Source: DASSUW01 sp035717845 (GTDB lineage Bacteria; Actinomycetota; Thermoleophilia; Solirubrobacterales; Solirubrobacteraceae). From it: a DNA stretch of 8,266 nucleotides. Shown here piece after piece: positions 1 to 6,790 of the stretch; the first letter of the stretch is position 1, and each line of letters starts with the position of its first letter. The stretch is from NCBI GenBank assembly GCA_035717845.1, contig DASTIC010000126.1, forward strand, positions 1 to 8,266, in the 5' to 3' direction. Under the pieces are notes generated by a model that was not told where the DNA came from, made no database searches, and saw only the letters and a list, made by a program, of their open reading frames with translations. The position numbers and the translations under genes were made by a program.

Positions 1-232
1 TGCCGAGATCCATCAGCACGACGGCGCCGGCGGGCCCGCAAGCGCGCGTGATCGCGGCGGCGATGGCGGTCGCGTCGGTGCCGATCACGGCGCCGCCCTC
101 GCCGGCGCCCGCGGCGCAGACGAGCACGACGGCCTCGCCGGTCATCTGGCGGGCCAGCGCCTCGGTGGCCTCCGCGAGCGCGCGGCTGTGCGACACAAGG
201 ACGAGCCCGACGCGGCCCGCCGCCCCGCTCAT
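1..232 (-). CDS. dhaM: DhaM, EIIA-Man-type phosphotransferase subunit of PTS-dependent dihydroxyacetone kinase (partial, C-terminus off window)
   Basis: DhaM passes phosphate from PEP, through PTS Enzyme I and HPr, to the ADP bound on DhaL. Only the first 77 residues are visible. They form the start of an EIIA-Man fold: a hydrophobic strand ending in LVLVSHS, with the phospho-accepting His at residue 15 (equivalent to His10 of E. coli DhaM), then LAEATEALARQM, the IGTDA loop, and VVLMDLG. The ATG at 232 overlaps the dhaL stop as ATGA, so the genes are translationally coupled and last in the dhaKLM order. The window ends before it could show whether HPr and Enzyme I domains follow, as in E. 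coli, or whether this is the stand-alone EIIA form. Identity is secure; only the domain content is open. Confidence 0.95.
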   Translation of the reverse strand, partial: MSGAAGRVGLVLVSHSRALAEATEALARQMTGEAVVLVCAAGAGEGGAVIGTDATAIAAAITRACGPAGAVVLMDLG

Positions 233-861
233 GCGCCTGCCGTCGCGGCCAGGGTCCGCAGCAACAGCCAGCTCGACGTGGCGCCGGGGTCCTGGTGCCC
301 GGCGCTGCGCGGCCCGAGGTAGCTCGCGCGACCCTTGCGGGCCTCGAGCGGGATCGTCGCCCGCATGCCCTCCTCGGCCGCGTCGGCGGAGCGGCGCAGC
401 GCATCGTCGAGCGCCGCGCCGTCCTGCTCCGCATCACGCAGCGCCGCCACCGCGGGCAGCAGCGCGTCGACCATCGTCTTGTCGCCCGGCTCGGCCTTGC
501 CGCGCGCCTGGACCCCCTTGACGCCGGCTTCCAGCGCGTTGGCCCAGCCGGCGAGGTCGAGCTCCTCGCGGCCGGTGCTGGCCGTCCCCATCTGCAGGAA
601 CAGCGTCCCGTACAGCGGCCCGGCCGCCCCTCCGACGCTCGACACGAGGGCCATGCCGACCGCCTTCAGGAGGGCGGCGATGTCGCCGCCCTCGAGGCCG
701 TCGAGCTTCTCGACCGCCTTGCGCATGCCGCGGTCCATGTTGGTCCCGTGGTCGCCGTCGCCGATCGCCGTGTCGAGCTTGACCAGCTCGGCGCGGTGCT
801 CGGCCACGTCATCGGCGTAGCGGGCGATCCAGCCGCGGACGTCGGAGGCGCTGATGCTCAC
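229..861 (-). CDS. dhaL: DhaL, ADP-binding subunit of PTS-dependent dihydroxyacetone kinase
   Basis: DhaL is the nucleotide-binding subunit. Its tightly held ADP is phosphorylated by DhaM, and the ATP then phosphorylates dihydroxyacetone held on DhaK, giving DHAP in the cytoplasm. From the chosen start the protein has 210 residues, the same as E. coli DhaL. The Mg-ADP ligands Asp30, Asp35 and Asp37 fall at the family positions (LDTAIGDGDHG). Further hallmarks are NMDRG, SSVGGAAGPLYGTLF and the C-terminal RKGRASYLGPRSAGHQDPG. I chose the GTG at 861 because a GAGG lies 8 bases upstream and the N-terminus (SISASDVRGWI) then aligns with the family. An in-frame GTG at 882 would overlap dhaK by 11 bp and lacks a Shine-Dalgarno. 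The gene lies 10 bp after dhaK and overlaps dhaM by 4 bp, so the three are one operon. Confidence 0.97.
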   Translation of the reverse strand: MSISASDVRGWIARYADDVAEHRAELVKLDTAIGDGDHGTNMDRGMRKAVEKLDGLEGGDIAALLKAVGMALVSSVGGAAGPLYGTLFLQMGTASTGREELDLAGWANALEAGVKGVQARGKAEPGDKTMVDALLPAVAALRDAEQDGAALDDALRRSADAAEEGMRATIPLEARKGRASYLGPRSAGHQDPGATSSWLLLRTLAATAGA

Positions 862-871
862 GGCCGGTGCC

Positions 872-1870
<999 letters not shown>

Positions 1871-1875
1871 CCTCG

Positions 1876-1882
1876 CTCCTCC
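1876..1882 (-). promoter_or_regulatory. Strong ribosome binding site of dhaK
   Basis: Read on the minus strand, the bases before the dhaK ATG are GGAGGAG followed by a 5-base spacer (CGAGG). This is the best placed Shine-Dalgarno in the window and fixes the dhaK start at 1870. The coding frame stays open far upstream, so this site is what settles the start. Confidence 0.8.
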
Positions 1883-1918
1883 ACTCGGTGCCGGCCACTC
1901 CCCCGGGGGGGACCGTAT

Positions 1919-1933
1919 CGGCGCTGGGCGCCG
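1919..1933. other. Short GC stem-loop in the acyltransferase–dhaK gap
   Basis: CGGCGC, a 3-base TGG loop and GCGCCG form a perfect 6-bp inverted repeat just after the acyltransferase stop and 49 bp before the dhaK start. On neither strand is it followed by a T tract, so it does not look like a standard intrinsic terminator. It might slow transcription or protect an mRNA end between acyltransferase and dhaK, or it may be chance in GC-rich DNA. Confidence 0.25.
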
Positions 1934-1941
1934 TTGGTCAA

Positions 1942-2949
1942 TCAGGCGGCGGTGGTGGAGCGCTCGCGCGCCTCGTGCTCGCGCAGCGCCCGGTGCATGA
2001 CGAGGACGTCGTGGGCGGGAGCCGGAGCGGCGTCGCCGTCCGCGGGAAGGCCCTTGCGATCCCAGAACGCGCGCACCTCGTCCATGACCTCGCGGCGCTG
2101 CGACTCGTCCCGCGCGGGGATCGGGGCGCCGAAGCGGACCTCGACCTTGTGGCGGCGGGAGAGGAAGCGGCCGGGCCTGCGCTTCGGCCAGTTCTGGCCG
2201 GGCGGCATCGCGTCGTGCGTGCCGCTGACGTAGATGGGGACGATGTCGACGCCGTGGTGGGCCGCGATGACTGCGGCGCCGGAGTGGATCTTGCCGATCT
2301 CCCCGTCCCGCGACCGGGTCCCCTCGGGGAACATCAGGAGGTTCCAGCGCTGGCGGATCAGCCGGTCGACGTGGTCGGTCGCCCCGTTCGCGAGGCCGCC
2401 GCCGGACCGGCCCAGCGGCACTGTGTTGAAGAGCAGCGCGACGCCGTTGGCGGTCCAGCGCTTCTTGTAGAAGTAGTCCGCGGCGGCGGCGACCGCCGTG
2501 CGGTTGCGCCACGTGCGCGGGATCGCCCGCAGGATGGTCGGCGTGTCGAGATGGCTGGAGTGGTTGGCCACGAAGACGACGGGCGGCGTCAGGTCGTCGA
2601 AGACCTCGCGCCCGACCGTGCGACGCTTCAGGTAGTAGTCCGTCATCGGCCCGAGCACGAAGCTCAGCAGGCCCTCGCGCGCCGCCCGGGCGTAGCCGCA
2701 GCGCGCCCACGAGACGTCCATCTTCGAGTACTGCCGTGCGAGCTCGGCGCCGCGCGAGCGCAGCTCGCCGCCACGGGTCCGAAGCTCGCCGCCACGGGTC
2801 CGAAGCTCGGCGCTGCGGGTGCGCAGCTCCTCCGCGCTCCGGGCGGTCAGCTCGGCTCCGCGCTCCCGGAGCTCGGGAACGCGCTCCTTGAGGTCGTTGG
2901 TGCGCGCCTTGCCCTGCTCCCTCGCGCGATCGAATCTCCCGGGCGACAT
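1942..2949 (-). CDS. PlsC-family phospholipid/glycerol acyltransferase with heptad-repeat N-terminus
   Basis: This is a membrane-associated acyltransferase that would transfer a fatty acyl group to a glycerol- or DHAP-type phosphate. From the ATG at 2949 it has 335 residues. Residues 18–73 are charged, helical, seven-residue repeats (ELRxRGG type). The catalytic domain begins near 80. The HX4D motif is NHSSHLD (129–135: His130, Asp135), the phosphate-binding motif is FPEGTRS (207–213), and VDIVPIYVSG (234–243) is the last conserved block. A basic, Ala-rich tail follows. I took the ATG at 2949 because it includes the whole repeat helix. No Shine-Dalgarno precedes it, so a leaderless transcript is possible. 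An ATG at 3018 is also in frame but would run into the divergent start. Substrate cannot be told from motifs. Placement before dhaKLM and opposite an AGPS-like gene makes DHAP a fair guess; 1-acyl-glycerol-3-phosphate is the default. Confidence 0.92.
   Translation of the reverse strand: MSPGRFDRAREQGKARTNDLKERVPELRERGAELTARSAEELRTRSAELRTRGGELRTRGGELRSRGAELARQYSKMDVSWARCGYARAAREGLLSFVLGPMTDYYLKRRTVGREVFDDLTPPVVFVANHSSHLDTPTILRAIPRTWRNRTAVAAAADYFYKKRWTANGVALLFNTVPLGRSGGGLANGATDHVDRLIRQRWNLLMFPEGTRSRDGEIGKIHSGAAVIAAHHGVDIVPIYVSGTHDAMPPGQNWPKRRPGRFLSRRHKVEVRFGAPIPARDESQRREVMDEVRAFWDRKGLPADGDAAPAPAHDVLVMHRALREHEARERSTTAA
2741..2890 (-). repeat. 21-bp tandem repeats coding for a heptad-repeat helix
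   Basis: About seven tandem units, each opening with agctc on the plus strand, begin at 2741, 2762, 2783, 2804, 2825, 2849 and 2870. All are 21 bp except the unit at 2825, which is 24 bp. The copies at 2762–2782 and 2783–2803 are identical; the others have diverged. On the coding strand each gives seven residues of the type ELRTRGG or ELRSRGA, so the frame is kept throughout and one unit carries an extra codon. A weaker related unit follows at 2891–2911. Confidence 0.9.
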
Positions 2950-3004
2950 GATGGGGGTTTGTACCCCGCCGCGAGGGATCGGTTTCGCCGGCGCGCCGAT
3001 CCCG

Positions 3005-3010
3005 TATGTT
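3005..3010 (+). promoter_or_regulatory. Candidate -10 box for a leaderless transcript of the AGPS-like gene
   Basis: TATGTT fits the TANNNT consensus of actinobacterial -10 elements. Exactly six bases separate it from the ATG at 3017, so transcription would begin at or next to the A of the start codon. No usable Shine-Dalgarno lies upstream (only GGGG directly against the ATG). The -35 region is weak. The 67-bp gap at 2950–3016 must also hold the promoter of the divergent acyltransferase, where the nearest match is the poorer TACAAA (minus strand, 2963–2958). Confidence 0.45.
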
Positions 3011-3016
3011 CGGGGC

Positions 3017-4711
3017 ATGAAATGGTGGGGATGGGGTGACGAGGACGTGGCATTCACGCACGAGGGCCAGCCCGAACTCGGTCCGTTCCTCCAGCGCCAC
3101 CTCGAGATCGACGTCGACCGCGTGTCCTCACCGCGCGTCGCCTTCGGCGACCTCCAGGTACCGCCGGCCGTGGTGCCGCCACCGCTCCGCGCGGCGCTGG
3201 AGGCGGCGGTCGGCGCCGATCACGTGTCGGTCGATCCCCGCGACCGCGTCGTGCACGCTCGGGGCAAGAGCCTCCGCGACCTCGTGCGGCACCGGCGCGG
3301 AGACATCGGGCGGCTCCCGGACGTCGTCGTCCGTCCCGGTGACGAGGAAGCGGTGGCGGCGGTCCTGCGGGCGGCGATCGAGGCCGATGCCGGGGTCATC
3401 CCGTTCGGCGGCGGCTCGAACATCTCCGGCAGCCTCGAGCCCCCGGCGAACGGCACCCGCACGATCGTGTCAGTCGACCTCGGCCGCATGGACCAGGTGC
3501 TGGCCATCGACGACACTGCCCGCCTCGCGCGCGTCGAGACCGGCGTGTCCGGTCCCAGGCTCGAGGAGCAGCTCAACGCCCGAGGCTGGACTCTCGGGCA
3601 CTTCCCGGACAGCTTCGCCTATTCGACGCTGGGCGGTTGGATCGCCACGCGCTCGTCGGGGATGCAGTCGGACAAGTACGGGGACGTGGCCGACCTCACG
3701 CGCGCGGTGCGCGTCGTGACCCCGTCAGGCCTGCTCGCCACCCGCCCGGTTCCGGCGACGTCTACCGGCCCAAGCGTGCGGGAGATGATCCTCGGAAGCG
3801 AGGGACGGCTCGGGATCCTCACCGAGGCGACGGTCCACGTGCACCGGGTGCCCGTCCGCCGGATCATCCTCGGGTACCTGCTCCCCACCTGGGAGGCAGG
3901 CCTCGCGGCCATGCACGACATCGCCGCCGGCGAGGCGATGCCGACCGTGACCCGGGTGTCGGACGCGAACGAGACGCGCTTCTCGTTCGCCACGAGGAAG
4001 ACGCCGACGCCGCTCGACCGCGTCAAGTCGAAGGCGCTGGCCGAGTTCCTGCGGCGCCGTCGCGGCTTCGACCTCGACTCGATGTGCTTGGCGTTCGTCG
4101 GCTACGAGGGCAGCGACCGTCATGTCCGGACCCAGCGCAAGCTCGTCGGGCGCATCGTCGGCCGTCACGGCGGCCTGTGCATCGGGAGCGGTCCGGGTGA
4201 TCTTTACGACCAGAAGAAGTTCGACACGCCCTATATCCGCGACTACCTGCTGGATCGCGGCGCCCTGGCCGACGTGTCCGAGACCGCCGCGCCCTGGAGC
4301 CGGCTCCCCGTGGTTCACGACAGCGTGGTGAGCGCCGCCGAGGCGGCCTTCCGGTCGCTCGGCGTCCCGGGGTACATCATGTGCCACTTGTCGCACTCCT
4401 ACCACTCGGGCGCCTGCCTGTACTTCACCTTTGCGCTCAAGCCGTCGGGAGACGGGGACCCGCTCATGGACTACGACGTCGTCAAGCGCGCGATCCAGCA
4501 GACGTTCTTGGATTCGGGCGCCACGCTGTCGCACCATCACGCCGTCGGCACTGAGCACGCGGACTGGCTGGAGGAGGACATCTCGGCGCCCGGCGTTGCG
4601 ATGTTGCGCGCACTCTTCGACGGTGTCGACCCAGGCGGCAACCTCAACCCCGGGAAGATCGTCGGAAACCAGGCGGGCCCGGGTGTCGGTGGGCGTAGCA
4701 TGAGTGAATGA
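3017..4711 (+). CDS. Alkyl-DHAP synthase-like FAD-linked oxidase (AGPS family)
   Basis: AGPS exchanges the acyl group of 1-acyl-DHAP for a fatty alcohol, the step that forms the ether bond in ether lipids. It uses FAD without net oxidation. The 564-residue protein opens with MKWWGWGD, as in AGPS homologues. The FAD-binding (PCMH-type) domain spans about 95–280, with IPFGGGSNISG (128–138), the STLGGWIATRSSGM block (203–216) and GSEGRLGILTEA (260–271). The C-terminal cap keeps Arg313 (TRVSDAN), Tyr462 in SHSYHSGACLYF, and the triple histidine 506–508 (LSHHHAVG). These match, from memory, the catalytic Arg, Tyr and His residues of eukaryotic AGPS. NPGKI sits near the end. No signal peptide or membrane segment is seen. 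The family also includes D-lactate and glycolate oxidases, but the HHH and SYxSGACLYF blocks favour AGPS. The stop overlaps the next start as ATGA. Confidence 0.9.
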   Translation: MKWWGWGDEDVAFTHEGQPELGPFLQRHLEIDVDRVSSPRVAFGDLQVPPAVVPPPLRAALEAAVGADHVSVDPRDRVVHARGKSLRDLVRHRRGDIGRLPDVVVRPGDEEAVAAVLRAAIEADAGVIPFGGGSNISGSLEPPANGTRTIVSVDLGRMDQVLAIDDTARLARVETGVSGPRLEEQLNARGWTLGHFPDSFAYSTLGGWIATRSSGMQSDKYGDVADLTRAVRVVTPSGLLATRPVPATSTGPSVREMILGSEGRLGILTEATVHVHRVPVRRIILGYLLPTWEAGLAAMHDIAAGEAMPTVTRVSDANETRFSFATRKTPTPLDRVKSKALAEFLRRRRGFDLDSMCLAFVGYEGSDRHVRTQRKLVGRIVGRHGGLCIGSGPGDLYDQKKFDTPYIRDYLLDRGALADVSETAAPWSRLPVVHDSVVSAAEAAFRSLGVPGYIMCHLSHSYHSGACLYFTFALKPSGDGDPLMDYDVVKRAIQQTFLDSGATLSHHHAVGTEHADWLEEDISAPGVAMLRALFDGVDPGGNLNPGKIVGNQAGPGVGGRSMSE

Positions 4712-4824
4712 ACATCGACGGTCCTTCACGACGGATCATCGCGGAGCCACTGAAGGCTCAGCCGGCACCGAAGCCGGCTCAGCCCGCCGAACCGAAGAAG
4801 CCGGAGCCGGCGCCGGCCCGATGA
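4708..4824 (+). CDS. 38-residue proline/alanine-rich small protein
   Basis: I do not recognise a named family. The ATG at 4708 overlaps the upstream stop as ATGA, and its own TGA overlaps the next ATG at 4821 as ATGA. The frame thus fits exactly between two genes by the same coupling used elsewhere in this window. The peptide begins MNIDGPSRRIIAEPL and then becomes a run of Pro, Ala, Lys and Glu (KPAQPAEPKKPEPAPAR), with 10 prolines in 38 residues. It should be disordered and soluble, with no signal peptide or membrane segment. It could be a small binding peptide for a neighbouring protein or a translated spacer. An alternative reading starts the downstream gene at 4704 in another frame; the double ATGA fit argues against that. 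Confidence 0.55.
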   Translation: MNIDGPSRRIIAEPLKAQPAPKPAQPAEPKKPEPAPAR

Positions 4825-5480
4825 GCGACGCGCCCCTCGTGCCCAGCCCGCTGTACGGCCTGCGGAGCTGGACGATTGTGGGCGAGTCCGGCAGCGAGCG
4901 GCTCGCCGGCCCCCATCGCACGGTGGGCTGGCCGGAGACGGGCGCGTGGCTCGAGTCCACCTGTGACGTCGGGCATCCCTCGCCGGCGCCGGGCTGCGCC
5001 TGCGGCGTCCATGCCTGGCATCCACGCCCGCGCTGGGCCCGGCGCGTCTTCGCCGCCCGCCGGGCGATCCCCGGCATCGTCGAGGCGAGCGGGGTCATCG
5101 AGGTCCACGAGGACGGCTTCCGGGCGCAGCGGGCGCGCCCGTACGTGCTGGTGGATACCGGCGACCACCCCGCGCTCGTGCGCCGGCTCGCCGACGTCTA
5201 CGACGTGCCCGTGGTGGAGGCCCGCGGTCCGGCTGCGCTCCTGGAGTGGTGCCGTGTGCGCGGCCTGGGACTCGACGAGCCCGTGGTGGCCGAGATGCTC
5301 GGACCGGCTGCCGAGCAACGGCGGCGGTCGCGGGCCAGGCGGGCGCGCGCCGACGCCCTGCGGGTGGCGGCCGCGGTGGCGGTCGTCGTGCTCCTCCTCC
5401 TGCTGGGGTTGGTCGCAACCGACTCCCCCGGCGACCGGCCCCTGAACGGCCGCGCGGGGGAGGTCCACGGTCAGCGCTGA
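4821..5480 (+). CDS. Unknown protein with Cys/His cluster and C-terminal membrane anchor
   Basis: This 219-residue protein has no function I can name. The N-terminal part (about 12–110) contains CDVGHPSPAPGCACGVHAWH (48–67). Its Cys48, His52, Cys59, Cys61, His64 and His67 could bind a metal. The CxCGxHA core resembles a motif I recall from other unnamed actinobacterial proteins. VIEVHEDGFRAQRARPYVLV (92–111) and HPALVRRLADVYDVPVVEA (116–134) look like alternating strands and helices. A very basic stretch (RRRSRARRARA, 167–177) precedes one hydrophobic helix at about 181–199 and a short polar tail, giving a tail-anchored topology with the domain in the cytoplasm. The ATG at 4821 is chosen because of the ATGA overlap with the small upstream gene. 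A GGAG at 4802 is too far away to serve it. Confidence 0.8.
   Translation: MSDAPLVPSPLYGLRSWTIVGESGSERLAGPHRTVGWPETGAWLESTCDVGHPSPAPGCACGVHAWHPRPRWARRVFAARRAIPGIVEASGVIEVHEDGFRAQRARPYVLVDTGDHPALVRRLADVYDVPVVEARGPAALLEWCRVRGLGLDEPVVAEMLGPAAEQRRRSRARRARADALRVAAAVAVVVLLLLLGLVATDSPGDRPLNGRAGEVHGQR
5456..5463 (+). promoter_or_regulatory. Strong Shine-Dalgarno without a canonical start codon
   Basis: GGGGGAGG lies inside the end of the preceding gene. The only codon at proper spacing in the downstream gene's frame is GTC at 5470, six bases on. The next ATG in that frame is 61 bases away. The site is either a real signal for a non-canonical start or chance GC-rich coding sequence. Confidence 0.35.
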
Positions 5481-5523
5481 CGCACAGCCGCAAGAGGGTG
5501 CGGTCGCGTCGTTCCTCGAGCTG

Positions 5524-5841
5524 ATGCGGGCCGCCGGCGACCCGGGCACCAAGGAGTTCCTGACCGGCACGCGGTCGCTCTTCCGCCGCACGCCGATCGT
5601 GCGCGGGTGGGTCGTGCGCCCGGTCGACCGCGAGGACTTCGAGGAGCCGCGACGGTACGTGCCCGGGCTGGTCCTGAGCCTCGACGGCCGCTTCCACCGC
5701 CTCGACAGCGAGCTGCGGGGATGGGGCCAGCGCGACTTCCCCCGCTACGTCCACACCGCGTCACCCGAGCCGGTCGATCCGCCCCTCGACGACCGGCTGC
5801 TCGGCGAGCTCGCCTCGGTCCGCGCCGCCCACGGCGTCTGA
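5524..5841 (+). CDS. Small unknown soluble protein (start uncertain, perhaps from 5470)
   Basis: From the first canonical start, ATG 5524, the product has 105 residues. It is mixed in charge, with no signal peptide or membrane segment. Readable parts are RRTPIVRGWVVRPVDREDFEEP, of which the first 20 lie near residues 22–41, then VPGLVLSLDGRFHRLDSELRGWGQRDFPRY and a helical end (DDRLLGELASVRAAHG). I do not recognise the family. The frame remains coding-like upstream (AVASFLELMRAAGDPGT), and a strong GGGGGAGG lies at 5456–5463, six bases before a GTC at 5470. The real protein may therefore start there and have 123 residues, overlapping the previous stop by 11 bp. It is the last gene of the plus-strand run and ends 7 bp from the convergent rmd-like gene. 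Confidence 0.65.
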   Translation: MRAAGDPGTKEFLTGTRSLFRRTPIVRGWVVRPVDREDFEEPRRYVPGLVLSLDGRFHRLDSELRGWGQRDFPRYVHTASPEPVDPPLDDRLLGELASVRAAHGV

Positions 5842-5848
5842 CGCGCCG

Positions 5849-6790
5849 CTACTCGGTCATCCGGTCCCCGGCCCGCCCGGCCCGCAGCTCCTCCCGCCAC
5901 CACGCGACCGTGTCGGCCAGTGTCCGGGCGAGCGGGATCTCGGGCTCCCAGCCGGTCGCCGTCACCAGCACTTCGTTGGCGCCGCGCAGCTCCATCACCT
6001 CGTGCGGGCGCAGCAGCGCCTCGTCGATCTCGTGCTCGACCCGCACGCCGCCCACCTCCGCGAGCATGGCGACGAGCTCGGCCGCCGAGGCGGTGCGGCC
6101 CGAGCAGACGTTGTAGACACCCGGCTGGGCGTGCTCGGCCAGGAGCCGGTAGGCGCGCACGACGTCCCGCACGTCCGTGTAGTCCCGCCGCGTGTCGGGG
6201 TTGCCGGTCACGATGCGCGCGGGCTCCTCGCCGGCCTCCAAGGCGCCGGCGAGCTGCCGCGCGAAGGAGGCGATCGCGTACGTGGGCTGCTGACCCGGCC
6301 CGGCGTGGTTGAACGGCCGCGCGCGGATCACGCGCAGGCCGTGGGCATCGGCATAGAAGCCGGCCAGCAGGTCGGCGGCCGCCTTCGAGACCGCATACGG
6401 GTTCTGCGGGCGCAGCCGCGCCGCCTCGTCGACCGGCAGCCGCGCCGGCGGCCCGTAGACCTCGCTCGAGCCGAGCGCGACGACCGTCGCCTCCGGCGCC
6501 TCGAGCCGGACCGCCTCGAGCACGTTGAGCGTGATGGCGACGTTGTCGTGCAGTGTGCCGGCCGGGTCGCGCCAGGACGCGCCGACGTGCGCGAGCGCGG
6601 CCAGGTGATAGACGACTCGCGGGCGTGCGGCCGCCACCGCGGAACGGGCGGCCTCGGGATCGCGCAGGTCGGCCGCCACCTCGCCGGAGCGCGACACCGC
6701 GACGACGCCGTCGCCGGCCGCCGTGCAGGCGGCCGCGAGGTGGCGTCCCGCGAACCCGGAGGCGCCGGTGATGAGGACGGGCGCCGTCAG
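5849..6790 (-). CDS. rmd: GDP-4-dehydro-6-deoxy-D-mannose reductase-like NAD(P)-dependent sugar epimerase/reductase (probable CTG start)
   Basis: This is an extended short-chain dehydrogenase of 313 residues. Rmd reduces GDP-4-dehydro-6-deoxy-D-mannose to GDP-D-rhamnose, a donor for surface polysaccharides. The nucleotide-binding TGxxGxxG is ITGASGFAGRH near the N-terminus. It is followed by YHLAALAHV, the SSEVYGP serine region, and YAVSK with catalytic Tyr and Lys. RARPFNHAGPGQ, RRDYTDVRDVVRAY and GVYNVCSG are close to Rmd proteins as I remember them. The main alternative is a related GDP-mannose 4,6-dehydratase or UDP-sugar epimerase. There is no ATG, GTG or TTG at a sensible N-terminus. 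CTG at 6790 overlaps the upstream stop as CTGA, and the protein would read (M)TAPVLITGASG. The first canonical in-frame start downstream (a GTG about 30 codons in) would delete the dinucleotide-binding motif. Confidence 0.88.
   Translation of the reverse strand: MTAPVLITGASGFAGRHLAAACTAAGDGVVAVSRSGEVAADLRDPEAARSAVAAARPRVVYHLAALAHVGASWRDPAGTLHDNVAITLNVLEAVRLEAPEATVVALGSSEVYGPPARLPVDEAARLRPQNPYAVSKAAADLLAGFYADAHGLRVIRARPFNHAGPGQQPTYAIASFARQLAGALEAGEEPARIVTGNPDTRRDYTDVRDVVRAYRLLAEHAQPGVYNVCSGRTASAAELVAMLAEVGGVRVEHEIDEALLRPHEVMELRGANEVLVTATGWEPEIPLARTLADTVAWWREELRAGRAGDRMTE

Noticed and set aside
1900..1911. CCCCC followed by GGGGGGG just upstream of the dhaK ribosome binding site
   Set aside because: A palindrome with no loop; expected by chance in DNA of this composition, and no regulator site is recognisable.
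1871..3100. The dhaK reading frame stays open about 1.2 kb upstream through the acyltransferase gene
   Set aside because: The upstream part is Arg/Ala/Pro-rich shadow translation of the acyltransferase in another frame, and a strong Shine-Dalgarno fixes the dhaK start at 1870. It is not a fusion protein.
4760..4779. Inverted repeat AGCCGGC, 6-base loop, GCCGGCT inside the small proline-rich gene
   Set aside because: It has no T tract and lies within coding sequence; the Pro-Ala codons (GCC, CCG) easily create it by chance. Weak as a terminator or regulatory hairpin.
5842..5900. Possible bidirectional terminator between the convergent genes
   Set aside because: Only 7 bp separate the two stops, and I could not find a stem with a T tract on either side.
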